A stretch of 64,000 bases of DNA, taken from assembly GCF_026745355.1 (NCBI RefSeq), contig NC_079204.1:49108785-49172784 (forward strand), in the 5' to 3' direction. Origin of the DNA: Beta vulgaris subsp. vulgaris (lineage: Eukaryota; Streptophyta; Magnoliopsida; Caryophyllales; Amaranthaceae). Position 1 is the stretch's first letter. Each line of letters starts with the position of its first letter. Positions 21,410 to 32,528 of the stretch are shown piece by piece. The notes under the pieces were generated by a model that was given only the letters and a program-made list of their open reading frames with translations, did no database searches and had not been told where the DNA came from. The position numbers were made by a program, and so were the translations under genes.

Positions 21410-23640
21410 CAGGAGGTGGCTCGACAACATCAGTGGTGCTGCCAATAAGCTCCTTGGACGACCAACCTCTGCCGGGTTAGCTTCCTCCCCAGCTTCCTCT
21501 GACTCCTCATCGTCAATCGCTATGCCTAGTTTGGTAAGGTAGGCAACATCCTAAGCATCGACCAACGCCTTGTACTTAGCTATAACATCATCCCAAGGAA
21601 GGTTGGGGTGGGACTCGGCCATCGCCTTCTTCATTCTGTCCAAGGCGTTGTCCTCCCCGATCTTATGAGCCTTGCAGCCCACCTCGTTAGCGAAGGCCTC
21701 GCAGGCCTCGGACTGCCTCCAAGCGAAGAACCACTACTCCTCCGTCTTAGTGAGCTTCTCCGCCTCCGCTAAGCGGTCAAGGAGCTCGACCACTCTCCCC
21801 TCCGCCTCGACCGTCTTTGCCTCAGCGACAAATTTGGCAAGGATAGTTGCATCCTTAGCAGCTATAAGGTTGGCCTTCTCCGTAGCCCACTTGTCTTGCT
21901 CCTCCTGGAAGTCCTGCTGCTCCTTTTTGATAGCCCTCTCGATATCTGCCATTTTGGATTCAGTGATCCTTTGGCCCTCCTTGGCCTGGTAAAGATCATC
22001 AAAGTGGGTCTTTTCCTTTTCTTAAAGATCTTCGACCTTTTTAGCTAACTGCACCCTGTTCCGAGCAACATTAGCCAGCCGAGCAGAAAACTGCGAAAGA
22101 AAGCGAATGTCAGGCAATCAATAACAAGTAGAAAAGAGGCTGAACCCAAGTGACAAGCAAGTCATACATTGACCCAAGAGCGAAATAGCTCTTTGGTCTC
22201 ATTATTCCCCCAGGTTTTGTTTATATATTCCTGGTCAGCTGGAGAGTAGAGGTAGTCGATCGCAGTGGTCCAGCGAGCGTCCAACCCGTGGCGGTCGAGC
22301 TCATTGAAAGGCTTCGCCTGGGCGACGACCACCGCCTCAGGATTCTCGGTCGGATGAAGAAGAGGAGAAGAAGGTGTGTATTGAGGGCTCCCAACTGGCT
22401 GGAAGTCAGAGGAATGAAGAGAAAGGCCACCTCCCTCGATCGGCTTAGTGGGCCCCCTATCCCGAGCGGAGGGGCAATTGACTTCAATGGACTTGGCCCT
22501 CTTGGCCTTCTCCCGCTCGGCACGGGACTTAGCAACTGCTTTCTCGGACTGGGCGGCCTTCTTGGCAGCCTTCTCCTTCCTCTTTTATAGAAGCCTTGGG
22601 TTTGGAAGGGTGCTGGATCAAATCAAACATAGAGTTAGTCGGATCAGAATAAGAAGCAACAAATCAAGGAAAGGGTAGATGCTAACCTTAGGAGGTGGGG
22701 GGAATTGCCATAGTTTTCTCCTTCAGCTCGGCTCTAATCCGAGCCGCCCTCATTGCAGCCTGCTCAGCTTGTCGGCCATCTCGGAGTCGAGTAGGAAAGC
22801 TAATGAGCAAGCTGCAACAAGAAAAAGTTAGCACCATGAAAAATACAGCAAATTCCAAAGTCAAAAACCCCCTCGGTCAATTACCCTTGGGGAAAGTCCG
22901 ACTCAATCCCGTGATGGAGAGAAGGTGCTCGTTTTTAAACAAAAGACAGCTCGGGAGCCAGTTGCAAGCCACATATACTTCACCCCCTTGGAAGAGCTTG
23001 GACTCCGTTTGCATATAGCACGCAGCAACAACCTCCTCCTCGGAAATCTCGGGAACTCTATAGTTCATTTCAAAGTTTGGCTCGATAGCCGGTCGGACAT
23101 TTGGGACCTCCCAATCCCCTCCAAAAAATACGAAGGCAAACTCTCTTCGAAAGCCCTTATGGGATAAAGGAAGGTCAAGTACTGCTTTATACCCCTGTCG
23201 GATTTGGAAGTACCGCCAACCTGGACCATTTTCCACCGCCATCATCTCGACCATGTGCCTCCATAGGGTGAGTGTTGGTCGGACGCTGAGCATGGCAGAT
23301 ATCATGTGAACAACTACGATTCCCTCAGGAGTTAGGAGAAATCTTGCTAAGGGTCAAATTGTAGGCGTCATCGCCTTATAATATACTGCAGTACAACCTG
23401 GGGGAGGAGTCAAAACGGTATGGAAGGCCTCCAATCGAACCAAGTGGTAGGGTCCCTTATTTGAAACCTGGTCGCCTGTCCCCGGTGGTCGTCTAACAAA
23501 GCCTTCAGCAAAGAAGGAAGAGGGAACTTCGAGCTAGGACCCCTTTTGGATCAAGATCCGGGTACTCCAGTCGGCCCGAGATAGACGTTTCTTCTTCATC
23601 GCCCGACATCGCAATATTAATTACACCATCAGAAACATAC
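21410..23640 (-). pseudogene. Antisense ORF region of the Tat-type gypsy
   Basis: Minus-strand coding-like sequence lying between pol and LTR and opposite to both. 23305-22877 gives a 142-residue segment (LTLWRHMVEMMAVENGPGW, RREFAFVFFGGDWEVPN, EEEVVAACYMQTESKLFQ). Then comes a Lys/Ala/Glu-rich stretch near 22590-22490 (KAAKKAAQSEKAVAKS), and 21952-21734 is a charged coiled coil (QQDFQEEQDKWATEKANL). Extra antisense ORFs at this site are a known trait of Tat-lineage elements (Grande, Retand relatives); function is unknown. Several breaks split it, so no complete protein is predicted. The large plus-strand frames over this region are shadows. Confidence 0.6.
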
Positions 23641-24321
23641 TTATCTAAGTAGCTTTTAGAGAAGAGAGGCTAGGGACACTTCCTAAGGGAAGGTAACAAT
23701 GCCCTCGGCCTCCTCCTCCACTGACGATGACGGGCTCGGAAGCAAAGCGGCGTCGAAAATGGCCGAGGGGTCGGGGCAACTTATTATGGTTGACACCAAC
23801 GTTATTCCCATCCCCCTCACCTCCTCGGACAATTTGTAGGGAGGGGAGGTCGAGGGTGTTACTGACTTGGACGAATCTCCCATTATTTTGTGCACAAAGG
23901 AGGCGGTTGAGGTTATTTCAAAGAAAAAGCAAAGAAAGTTGAAAGGAAAGCAGCAGCGTATTTGGTCGGACGAGTGAAATTAGGAAACATGCTTGAAAAT
24001 GTAGAGAGAAGTTGGAGGACTTTTGGAGAGTGAGAGAGAGAATGAGGAAATGACTCCAGAATCTCTCTCCTGTACGGTATATCTAGTCACGCCTCGAGAT
24101 GGGTCCATTAATGGGCCTATCAAGCGGCCCAAATGGACCCATTTCATTCAGATCGCCGACCCAGAGAAGTTGAAACGTCAAGACTCTCCAATAGGCCCCA
24201 GCTAACTTAACTCACCAGCTTACAAAAATACTTACCGAGACCCAGTATTCATTTCCACCTCTTAGTATTATCTACGAAAATGTGATGTCACATTGTATGA
24301 AGTTTGAACAATTGAAGGCAC

Positions 24322-24334
24322 AAAGGGGGAGATA
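24322..24334 (+). other. Polypurine tract
   Basis: AAAGGGGGAGATA just before the LTR start, on the same strand as the pol and gag. It would prime plus-strand DNA. The sequence between 23640 and here is element non-coding DNA. Confidence 0.6.
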
Positions 24335-24337
24335 GGG

Positions 24338-25077
24338 TCGTACCAAAAGTGATTATGGTATTTGGATGTTGCCTGACTTACATCTAAAAGTTGCTGACTT
24401 CAAAATTAGACTATGTATTTATTTTATGAAAAAAACACCATGACATGACACATATATAACAAATTTAGCTGTTTTGTGTGACGATCATGAGGATGAAGAT
24501 GATGATGATGATGATGCTATTTGAAAGCTACATAAAACATGAGATGTAGTTGTGATATCAATTTGGTTATTCTCACCTCTCAAAAAGGCCTTTTTTGTTT
24601 TGTTTTAAAGGCACCAAATTATGTGTCTTTCCCACTTGATAAACATAAAAAAGTATTTTAGGCCATTGAGGATAATAGACCAAGAATAACAAAATAAAAA
24701 TATTGAAAAAACTACATGGGTCGAATAGATTGAGTAAGATATATACTATATTGTTTAGGCCCAATATATCTCTTAGCCTAGAGCCTAAGGTAAATTACCA
24801 TATCACCCCAAGGTATTTAGGAGGCTGGTCCATCAGTAAAGTCAGCCGGGTCCAATGCCTATATAAATAGCACACCCACCACTTCTCTATTTAACTTCTT
24901 TCTCCACACTTCAAGTTTCAATACTAGCTTGAGTGTCGGAGTAGGGATTCCAAAAATAACCCCCGTGGTAGTCTTACCCTTGTTTTGTAGGTCTCACGAG
25001 GACACTTGGCCTCCTCTCAAATCTTGCAACACACTTTTGACCACATCCTCCCACCATTTAAGTTTTTACCCAAAACA
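24338..25077 (+). repeat. LTR of the Tat-type gypsy (shared)
   Basis: About 740 bp between the polypurine tract and a primer-binding site. It carries an LTR promoter TATA box (TATAAATA, 24862-24869) and ends ...AAAACA. The start is approximate as the TG is not obvious. There is only one copy in the window, with pol upstream and gag downstream. Confidence 0.6.
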
Positions 25078-25079
25078 AG

Positions 25080-25097
25080 TTGGCACCATCTGTGAGA
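25080..25097 (+). other. Primer-binding site of the Tat-type gypsy
   Basis: TTGGCACCATCTGTGAGA, a decayed form of the TTGGCGCCGTCTGTGGG sequence that follows the 5' LTR in many Tat elements. It fixes the right edge of the LTR. Confidence 0.6.
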
Positions 25098-25113
25098 ATC
25101 AAACATCAAAAAT

Positions 25114-26634
25114 CCATGGCCATGCTCGGAGAATATCCAAAACGAGACAACCTCAGAACAACTCACCTCATTGAGATGGGTCGTCTCCCTCGAGGGGGCC
25201 GACAAAACAGCGGGAGACCCTCAAGGGGCCCTCGAGATTGTTAGAGAGAAACGAACACATTCTTAAGGAAATTGTGCCTTGAGAGGCGGTAAGTGATGTT
25301 AATGAACGACGACCTTGGGAATGGGTTGTCCTTCCTCGGATAGAGGCCCCTTGATACAAACAACCAAACTCCAACCCTGTTGCACAACGAACAAGACCTC
25401 CAACAGCTAGCAGTGCAGTTTAATACACCCTCGAGCTTAGTATTCGAGCCCTCGTATAGAATGGAGGAGAAGGGACCTCGAACAGGCCTCCAATACCCTA
25501 GGAGGTGCAGATCGCAATCCCATAATAGGGCAAGATGGTCTGCGTCCCCAACTTGATACTCGAACACCTCAACTCGAGGCCCAAGTGTCCCAAGAAGAAA
25601 CTCGAGCACAATCGAACTCCGCTCGAACTCCCAGAGGTAGAGGAGACGCTCGACACATTATAAATGATCGAGCCATGAGTGATGACACCCATGATACTCA
25701 AAGGTGTTAAATGAGCGGAGGGCCTATCCGAGACAAGAGGGAGGGCCAATCCCACACCTTGCCCAGAGTCGGGGTGATCCTCGTGAACACGAGTATGATA
25801 ACAGGAGGCATGAGGAGGAGGAATCAACCATATCGGGGTCCAGCTAGCGCTCCAATGCTCGGCTTCGTTACTCGCTTCGGTGAGGAACTCATTTGAACCC
25901 CGGATCTCCAAAGAGTGAAGGTGTCGCAAATTGAGCACTACAAAGGGACCACTAATCCTATTGACCATCCCGCGACTTTCAAAGCGCGGATGAGAGTACC
26001 AAGCCGCATGGTGCAACTTCTTCCCTACAACACTGAAGGGGACTTGCCCTCACTTGGTTCACTGAATTTCCCCCGAGAAATATTTTGGACTTTGCGTCCC
26101 TTGAAGCAGCATTTAAGAAGAACTTCATAGTAGGAAAGAGGCATCGGAAAACAAGCATCCATCTGATGTCTATAAGACAACAAAGGAACGAAGATTTGTC
26201 CGACTACATCAAAAGGGTTTATGAAGAATCCTTAAAGGTTTCGGATCTCAAAGATAGTGTGGCTTTCAACACCCTAATGTGAGGACTTCACGCCTTGAGC
26301 AACTTCAAACTAAAGTTGGATAAGAGTGAGGTTTCTACCTTTTGCGAGGCTATGTGTCTCGCTCAAAATTTTATTCAAGCATCAAACATCTGTAAAATTC
26401 ATGAAGAGCTGAAGAAGAGGAAGAATGACCATCCCACTCGAGCAGACACATTAAGGGATGTCTCCCGGAGGGAAGGAGATAAGAGGTCACATACGGATGT
26501 CAATGGGTATGACCCTCGATTTAACATCAATAGAAGAAAGATTTACCTCTATGTGAATACCACCACGATTGCGGTCATACCACCCGCAATTGTCGAGAGC
26601 TCAAAAGAGCTTGGACAAATTTACCTCTGGTGTA
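25114..26634 (+). pseudogene. Tat-type gypsy gag
   Basis: Begins near ATGGCCATGCTCGG (25114) and is broken by stops soon after. The conserved gag core is in 25915-26630: IEHYKGTTNPIDHPATFKAR, MRVPSRMVQLLPYNTEGD, then in the next frame DFASLEAAFKKNFIVGKRH, RKTSIHLMSIRQQRNEDLSD, YIKRVYEESLKVSDLKDS and, after a stop at 26280, GLHALSNFKLKLDKS. This matches the retrotransposon gag domain of Tat elements. The gene is cut at 26635 by a MITE and no zinc knuckle or protease follows. Confidence 0.75.
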
Positions 26635-26900
26635 AGTACTTGTTTGGTTGACATGAAGTGGAGAAAATGGGGGCAATGAAAATTCAAAGGTATTTAAAAT
26701 TATCACAAAATGTAGTCATTTATTTACCTACCATCTCCGTGGTCATTCACAATCCCTGCATAAATTCCTATAAATTACAACTTCCCTTATTACTACCAAA
26801 CTATTTAAACTAATTCGTAGGAATTTCATACGGGATTTAATTTCCCACAAATTGTAAATTACTATGGGAATTTAATTCCCGTTGCAACCAAACAAGTACT
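26635..26900. mobile_element. 266-bp MITE inserted in gag
   Basis: Ends AGTACTTGTTTGGTTGACA and, inverted, AGTACTTGTTTGGTTGCAA; about 20-bp TIRs. The interior has AATTCCCGT/GGGAATTTAATTCCC style inverted blocks. The target duplication is not clear, so the superfamily is open. Confidence 0.7.
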
Positions 26901-26994
26901 AGGTTTCATCACGGTAAGATATTACAATACTCATATCAGGACTAGGAATCTAATAGCTCCCCATCTAACAACTAACAAGGATGTAATGTGTAAT

Positions 26995-27120
26995 GTGTTT
27001 TTGATCCATATGAGCCACGAAGGCAGTAAAAAGTACAAGGAAGGGGAGGGGGGATTCGAACACGTGACCTATGATTCACAACACCTCAATCTCAACTACT
27101 AAGCCAAAACATCCTTGGTT
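26995..27120 (-). mobile_element. tRNA-derived SINE
   Basis: 126 bp on the minus strand, flanked by a perfect 14-bp target duplication ATGTAATGTGTAAT (26981-26994 and 27121-27134). From the 5' head it has an RNA polymerase III A box (TGGCTTAGTAGTTG) and B box (GTGTTCGAATCC), then a short body and an A-rich 3' end (ATCAAAAACAC). SINEs are copied by LINE machinery; the window holds four LINE relics but none with an obviously matching tail. Confidence 0.88.
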
Positions 27121-27390
27121 ATGTAATGTGTAATCTCGGTGTCCGCTAATGTACGTGCCGGGGGTGAAGTAGCAAAAATGCGTTGTATATAAAATCGATA
27201 AGTTACAAAAATGAATTACGTATATAAGTTTCCTAAAATCTCTGTAATATTGGTTGACAAAATAACTAATTTCTACTAAATATAGTGTAATTTAATGTTT
27301 TGTGCTCATATTATGGTTTATGGACAACGAAGTTATATTTCTGGACAATAATTTCACGTTGACCAGCTCAGCTGATGTAGCAAAAAGAAA

Positions 27391-27438
27391 AAGTCTTCTT
27401 CAAAGTTGGCAAACATCATAGAACTAGTCAATAAATGT
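27391..27438 (+). promoter_or_regulatory. Displaced copy of AG-peptide distal promoter
   Basis: CTTCTTCAAAGTTGGCA (27395-27411) followed by TAGTCAATAAATG matches the sequence at 38522-38562 immediately upstream of gene 3, and more loosely 63200-63241 upstream of gene 4. No gene follows here. The nearest downstream paralog is gene 2, 5.6 kb away beyond a block of transposons. Confidence 0.5.
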
Positions 27439-27940
27439 TCTCAAATTAAAATTAAAAACTTAAGAAAAGTACGTTTCAAAAAAAAAAAACTTAAGAAAAG
27501 TACCTTTCAAAAAAAAACTTAAGAACAGTAAGGTTGTAATTAATTTAGTTAAATTTGAATAAGAATAAATGATTTAAAAATTAGGGATTAGAATAGAGTG
27601 TTCGTACAATCAATACACGATAAAGTTAGAATTTTCAAAGAATTGGAGCAAAATTTCATTTGAAAATTCTCGTGTATATGTTTGACGATTAATGATTTAG
27701 ATTGAGGTAATTCCTCATAAACTATAATTCATAAAATGACCGTTGAAATTATGGAAACAATCTCCCTGGTTATTCACTTAAAAATGCACTCTCTATATCT
27801 TTTGTGGATGTTATCTAAATTAGTTGATTTAGTTTTGTAGGAGAATTATTAAAAAATGTGTTTCATATTGTGCTAAGCAATATTATCATTTATGATATAA
27901 TATTTGATTTGATAAATAAATAAATAAATATATAGAAGTG
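27439..27940. other. No gene recognised
   Basis: AT-rich sequence with two direct repeats of AACTTAAGAAAAGTACnTTTCAAAAAA near 27460-27525. No coding signal. Confidence 0.6.
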
Positions 27941-28196
27941 AGTTCATATGAAAATACATACTTACATAAAAAATGAGAATGAATTTTACGCGCTATAACT
28001 CTTATGAATAATGATGTAACTCTAATGAAAAAAGTGATGTAAATCCAAAAAAAAAAAAAAAAAAATACTAGAAAAAAAAATCAAAAAAATTTATTTTTTG
28101 GGCTCAAATTTTTTTAGGAGGTATAACTCTAATTCAATCGTGTGGTTCGGATTCATTCTCATTTTTTCATGTAAGGAGCATTCTCATGTGATCTTT
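27941..28196 (+). mobile_element. TIR element family A, copy 2
   Basis: Ends GAGTTCATATGAAAATACAT and ...GGAGCATTCTCATGTGATC, inverted relative to each other, with (TA)n to the right (28202-28244) and TATAG to the left. Same family as 10873-11132, opposite orientation. Confidence 0.75.
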
Positions 28197-28199
28197 CCC

Positions 28200-28245
<46 letters not shown>

Positions 28246-28247
<2 letters not shown>

Positions 28248-28433
28248 CACTTATTCATTAGAGTTATATACCCTAAAAAATTTTGAGCCCAAAAAAAAAT
28301 TAATTTTTTTCCTAATAGTCTTTTTTTAGAGTTGCATAACTTTTCTATTAGAGTTACATCACTTATTCATAAGAGTTATAGCGCGTAAAATTCATTCTCA
28401 TTTCTCATATAAGTATGCATTCTCATATGAACT
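28246..28433 (-). mobile_element. TIR element family A, copy 3 (truncated)
   Basis: Minus-orientation copy lacking the GATCACATGAG end; it begins inside the element next to (TA)n and ends CATATGAACTC. With copy 2 it forms a large inverted pair around the (TA)n tract at 28202-28244. Confidence 0.75.
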
Positions 28434-28447
28434 CAATTCTATATATA

Positions 28448-29065
28448 TTAGCATTTTTTGCACGCGATGCATGCTTCGATTTTTTTCGAGACAAAACTTT
28501 GGTTTTATTCGACATAAGTAAGAATCAAAATTTGAATATTAGATATACGAAGTATAATTGTTAGTTGCAAAATTTCATTGGTCTAGTTTCTATCACTTAA
28601 ATCTTTCACCAGTCCTTTTTTTAAATTTTCAAAGTTTAATTCTATGAACAAAATAAATAAATTTTTTGAATTTATTTATGATTTCTAATATTATAATTTT
28701 TTAGTTAATTTTTGAATTAAGTACAATAATTCATTGATTGTGAAGAAAGTGGACACTTTGATTTGAATTCAAATTTTTGTGAATTTTTTTGTGAGTATGT
28801 ATTGACGTTGTAGTGTATTGGCCGTAGTTTGTAAGTGAATTTTTTAGTTTTGTAAAGTTTCTTCATTTGAGTGATTTGTATGATGTAAAATATGCAATTC
28901 TATGATTTTAGTTGACTTGTAAGTCATTGTTATAATTTTTTTCCAGTATTTTTGTTTGAAACCCACTCTTGTTTGTAAGTGAATTTGTAATATAGAAAAG
29001 GAAGGGGAGGTAAAATAGTCTATTCATTCGAGGACACCGTAGCTTCCCTATTCCCTTATAATGTG

Positions 29066-29067
<2 letters not shown>
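28448..29067 (-). mobile_element. Second Helitron-like element in (TA)n
   Basis: On the minus strand it ends CTAA followed by T (28448-28447), preceded by the hairpin GCATGCATCGCGTGC, like the 12.5-kb Helitron. The 5' region (ACATTATAAGGGAATAGGG, GGTGTCC, ATTTTACC) lines up with that of the first Helitron but the exact TC start has decayed, so the 29067 edge is approximate. No Rep/helicase. Confidence 0.6.
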
Positions 29068-29099
<32 letters not shown>

Positions 29100-29130
29100 A
29101 TATAATAATTATATATATATATATGTTTAA

Positions 29131-29421
29131 GTTCATATGAGAACCACCCTTATGGTGAGAACCGTGAGAACCACTCATTTTTCCTCATTTTACGAAAATT
29201 TTGATCATTTCATAATATTTTTGCTCATTTTTTGTTTCACTTATTTTATGGTTTTGCTCATTTAACAATTTTATGCTCATTTATAAACGTTTTTGCTCAT
29301 TTTATGTTTTGCTTATTTTACTTTTTTTTTCTCATTGAACTTTTTTATGCTTATTTTACGTTTTGATAACTTAATGTTTTTGCTCATTTTAAGTGGTTCT
29401 CACCATAAGAGGGCTCTCATT
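29131..29421. mobile_element. TIR element family B, copy 1
   Basis: Left end GAGAACCACCCTTATGGTGAG, right end TGGTTCTCACCATAAGAGGG, inverted. The interior is a decayed tandem array of TGCTCATTTTACGTTTT. (TA)n to the left, TATATATAA to the right. A longer relative lies at 32134-32530. Confidence 0.7.
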
Positions 29422-29431
29422 ATATATAATT

Positions 29432-29702
29432 GAGTTCATATGAGAATGCATACTTATATGAGAAATGAGAATGGATTTTACACGCTATAACTCTAATGAA
29501 CAAGTGATGTAACTCTAATGAAAAAGTGATGTAACTCCAAAAAAACAAAAAATAGAAAAAATATTTCAAAAAAAAATTTTTTTTTTGGGTTTGAATTTTT
29601 TTCAGGGGTATAACTCTAACGAATAAGTGTTGTAACTCTAATTCAATCGTGTGGTTGAAATTCATTCTCATTTCTCATGTAAGGAGCATTATCATGTGAT
29701 CC
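29432..29702 (+). mobile_element. TIR element family A, copy 4
   Basis: Ends GAGTTCATATGAGAATGCAT and AGGAGCATTATCATGTGATC, inverted; interior with TGATGTAACTC repeats and a poly-A/T core. Placed directly beside family B copy 1. Confidence 0.75.
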
Positions 29703-29724
29703 TATATTCATGGATATATATATA

Positions 29725-30893
29725 GGAATGGGATCTTGTGAAAACCACTAGCTAATCTGAAAACTGAAAACAAGCAATCTCAACCGTTAGATTATACACG
29801 GATGAGTTTTGAGCAAAAAATCGAGCGCGTGCTTTCTCTCAGAGCAAAATTCTAGATCAAACCTTCTCTCTCCTCTTTTCCTCTCTCTCTCCTTCGTTTA
29901 TCTTCAAAAACTCAGAAATTTTCTCTCTCCTTTCTCCTCTCTCCTTTCTCCTTCGTTTATTCCAGATCAAATTTTCTCTCTCCTCTCTCCTCTCTCCTTC
30001 GTTTATTCCAGATCAAACTTTCTCTCTCCTCTTCTCCTCTCTCCTTTTTCCTTCGGTTATTCCAGATCAAGCGAATTCCACATCAAAATTCGAGTAAGAT
30101 TTCCTCTGTTTTTTGGTTTTAGATTTAGTTTATTTTCATTTACAATTTTTTTTTTGAGTTATGTGATTTGATGAGTAATTGTTAATTATATGATAATTTT
30201 GAGCTCATTTTGGTCATCATTATCAGATCTTCAACTGAATTTTTGAATCTAGTAATTTTCGATCGAAATTGCCAAGAGATCTTCATTTTTCGTTAAATTT
30301 GATCTGTTTGGTTTGCGATTTTGAAAGATCTATCACATTTTTCATAATTAATGTATTTATTTGAATTATTTGTAGCAGATTTTGATTGCACTGGACAAAA
30401 ATGAAGAGATGTGTTTATATCAATGATGATGAATCCATGCGTGAACTTTTTTTTGACAATCACATATCGAACAGGAAATATACAGTTCTTAATTTCTTGT
30501 ATTTTTATTGATAGTTAATTTGCTTTTTCTTTATCAAGCATTTGTTGTTGCGAAATTCGTTGAATGTAATAGTGTTGATAAATCGAGTTATTGTCGTTTT
30601 GATATTTTTTTTTATAGTTACCTTAGAAGTGGAAGAAGTTACTCTTATAGCATATAAAGTTACCCTAAAAGTGCTAAAAGTTACCCTTGAAATATATATA
30701 AAATTATCCTAAAATTGCTAAAAGTTACCCTAAAAATGGTAAAAGTTACTGGTAATAGTTACTCTTATAATAAATAAGTTATCTTTGAAATATATAGAAC
30801 TACCCTTAATATAATAAAGTTATCCCAAAATTGGAAAAAGTTACCCTTGTTTTCAGTTTTCTGATTAAGAGTTGTTTTCAGCGGATCCTACCC
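29725..30893 (+). mobile_element. 1.17-kb TIR element with gene-like leader, possible MULE relative
   Basis: Left end GGAATGGGATCTTGTGAAAA continues to CTGAAAACTGAAAACAAG; right end, inverted, is GGGTAGGATCCGCTGAAAAC ... CAGAAAACTGAAAACAAG, about 50 bp TIR. TATATATA on both sides. The interior has three tandem CT-rich leader units with CTTCGTTTATTCCAGATCAA (29890-30070), a donor-like GAGTAAG (30092), an acceptor-like TTTGTAGCAG (about 30374), then an ATG at 30402 opening MKRCVYINDDESMRELFF and stopping soon. 30620-30850 is a decayed array of GTTACCCTAAAAGTG. I infer a gutted transposase gene or captured leader; no domain is recognisable. Confidence 0.55.
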
Positions 30894-30909
30894 ATATATA
30901 AGAATATAT

Positions 30910-32113
30910 ATTTTTTTTTTTTGATAAAGGAAAGAAAAACTTAGGGTAGGCCTCTAATCCGGAGGCCAGCCTAAAACATCCTTACGGATGAGGAGAGAAA
31001 AATCAATATCATAGGGGGAAACTATAACACAATGAGGAAACTGAATGCCCCCGACACGCCATGAAGTCCGCCGCACGATTAGCCTCCCGAAAGCAGTGCT
31101 TCACCGTCACCGAGTTGAACTTCCGAAGCTCCTGACCTATATCACAAATAATATTATCAATTTCCCAAGGAGTCCGCAGAGTTAACCGCATTGATAACCG
31201 CAAGGTTATCGCCCTCAATCACAACATTCAAAATATCAAGAGAACGAGCACCCCGCACGGCTTCGAGCAGGCCCCAAGCTTCTGCTTGTAAAATAGACAG
31301 AGAGCAACCTAGCGAGTTTGACCCAGCTAGGAGAACATCCCCCAGATGATCACGAATCACAAATCCCAGGGAGGCCTGGCCCGAACTGAGCTTTGATCCA
31401 TCAAAATTAATCTTGGCCACACCACTAGGAGGGGGGACCAAAGACAACTCGGGCCCGAACGTGGACTACCTTTAGCCCCCTTCCCACCTTCTTTTGACTT
31501 GGGCCGAAGGGCCTTAGCATAAAACTCAGCAATCGCAAAGCTAGCTGATCTTGAGGAGACACTCTCCTCATTAAAGATCATCTTATTACGAAAATACCAA
31601 ATAAACCACCAGACAGTGATGATCATTTCCAAATCTTGCTTTAACAAACTAGCTTTCAATAACCTTAGCACATCAAGGAAAGAGGAAGAGGCCGAAACAT
31701 TGGCCAAAACAGGAAGGCACGGCCACCCCTTGGAGGCTTGTAAATGAAGAAACACATCACTAGTAAAAGGACACAAACAGAAGAGGTGAGTGGCAGTTTC
31801 ACAATGACTCGTACACAGAATACACTGCTGAGGCAGGAAAACATGACTTTTCTCAAGTCTATCCTTTGTAGGAAGATCAATAAAAGTTTCCACAAAAAAA
31901 TTTTAATCTTCGGAGGTACATCCACCTTCCAAACCACCTGAACTTTACATCCTCAGGAGGAGAAGGAAGTAACCCCTGAGCTAACAAGGCACCCGTCTTA
32001 ACCGAGTAATCACCATCCGGAGACAGGCCCCAAACCAATTTATCCTGTTGATCATTCATAGGAATATAAAGGGAGGAGATAGTTGTAACCATATGCTCAG
32101 GCACATTTGCTCA
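30910..32113 (-). pseudogene. LINE 3' end (zf-RVT and RNase H)
   Basis: 5'-truncated minus-strand LINE ending in poly(A) (poly-T at 30911-30922). 32104-31877: KLVWGLSPDGDYSVKTGALL. 31893-31460: zinc region QQCILCTSHCETATHLFCLC and WWFIWYFRNKMIFNEES. 31447-31157: RNase H (KINFDGSKLSSGQASLGFV, ILQAEAWGLLEAV, VIEGDNLAVINAV). 31150-31030: FREANRAADFMA, the RNase H end. Frames shift at about 31930, 31450 and 31170. It sits between TATATA tracts. The copy is dead. Confidence 0.85.
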
Positions 32114-32133
32114 TAACAGTATATATATATATA

Positions 32134-32528
32134 TGAGAACCACCCTTATGGTGAGAACCGTGAGAACCACTCATTTTCCCTCATTTTACGAAGATTTTGA
32201 TCATTTCATAACATTTTTGCTCATTTTTGGTTTCACTTATTTTATGGTTTTGCTCATTTAACAATTTTGTGCTCATTTATCAATCTTTTTGCTCATTTTA
32301 CGTTTTTCTCATTTTACTTTTTTTCTCATTGAACTTTTTTATGCTCATTTTACGTTTTTCTTCTTTTACATTTTTGTACATTTTACGTTTTCGATAACTT
32401 AATGTTTTCTACTCATTATATGTTTTTGCTCATTTGTTACTTTTTTTGCTCATTTTAGGAAGTTTTTGCTCATTTTAAGTGGTTCTCACGATTCTCATCA
32501 TAAGAGGGTTCTCACTAGAACCCAACCC

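Noticed and set aside
22288..23167. Plus-strand ORFs of 70-107 residues
   Set aside because: They are opposite to the antisense ORF of the Tat-type element and lack known motifs.
29809..30171. 120-residue Ser/Phe/Leu-rich ORF
   Set aside because: It reads through three tandem CT-rich leader repeats and has no domain.
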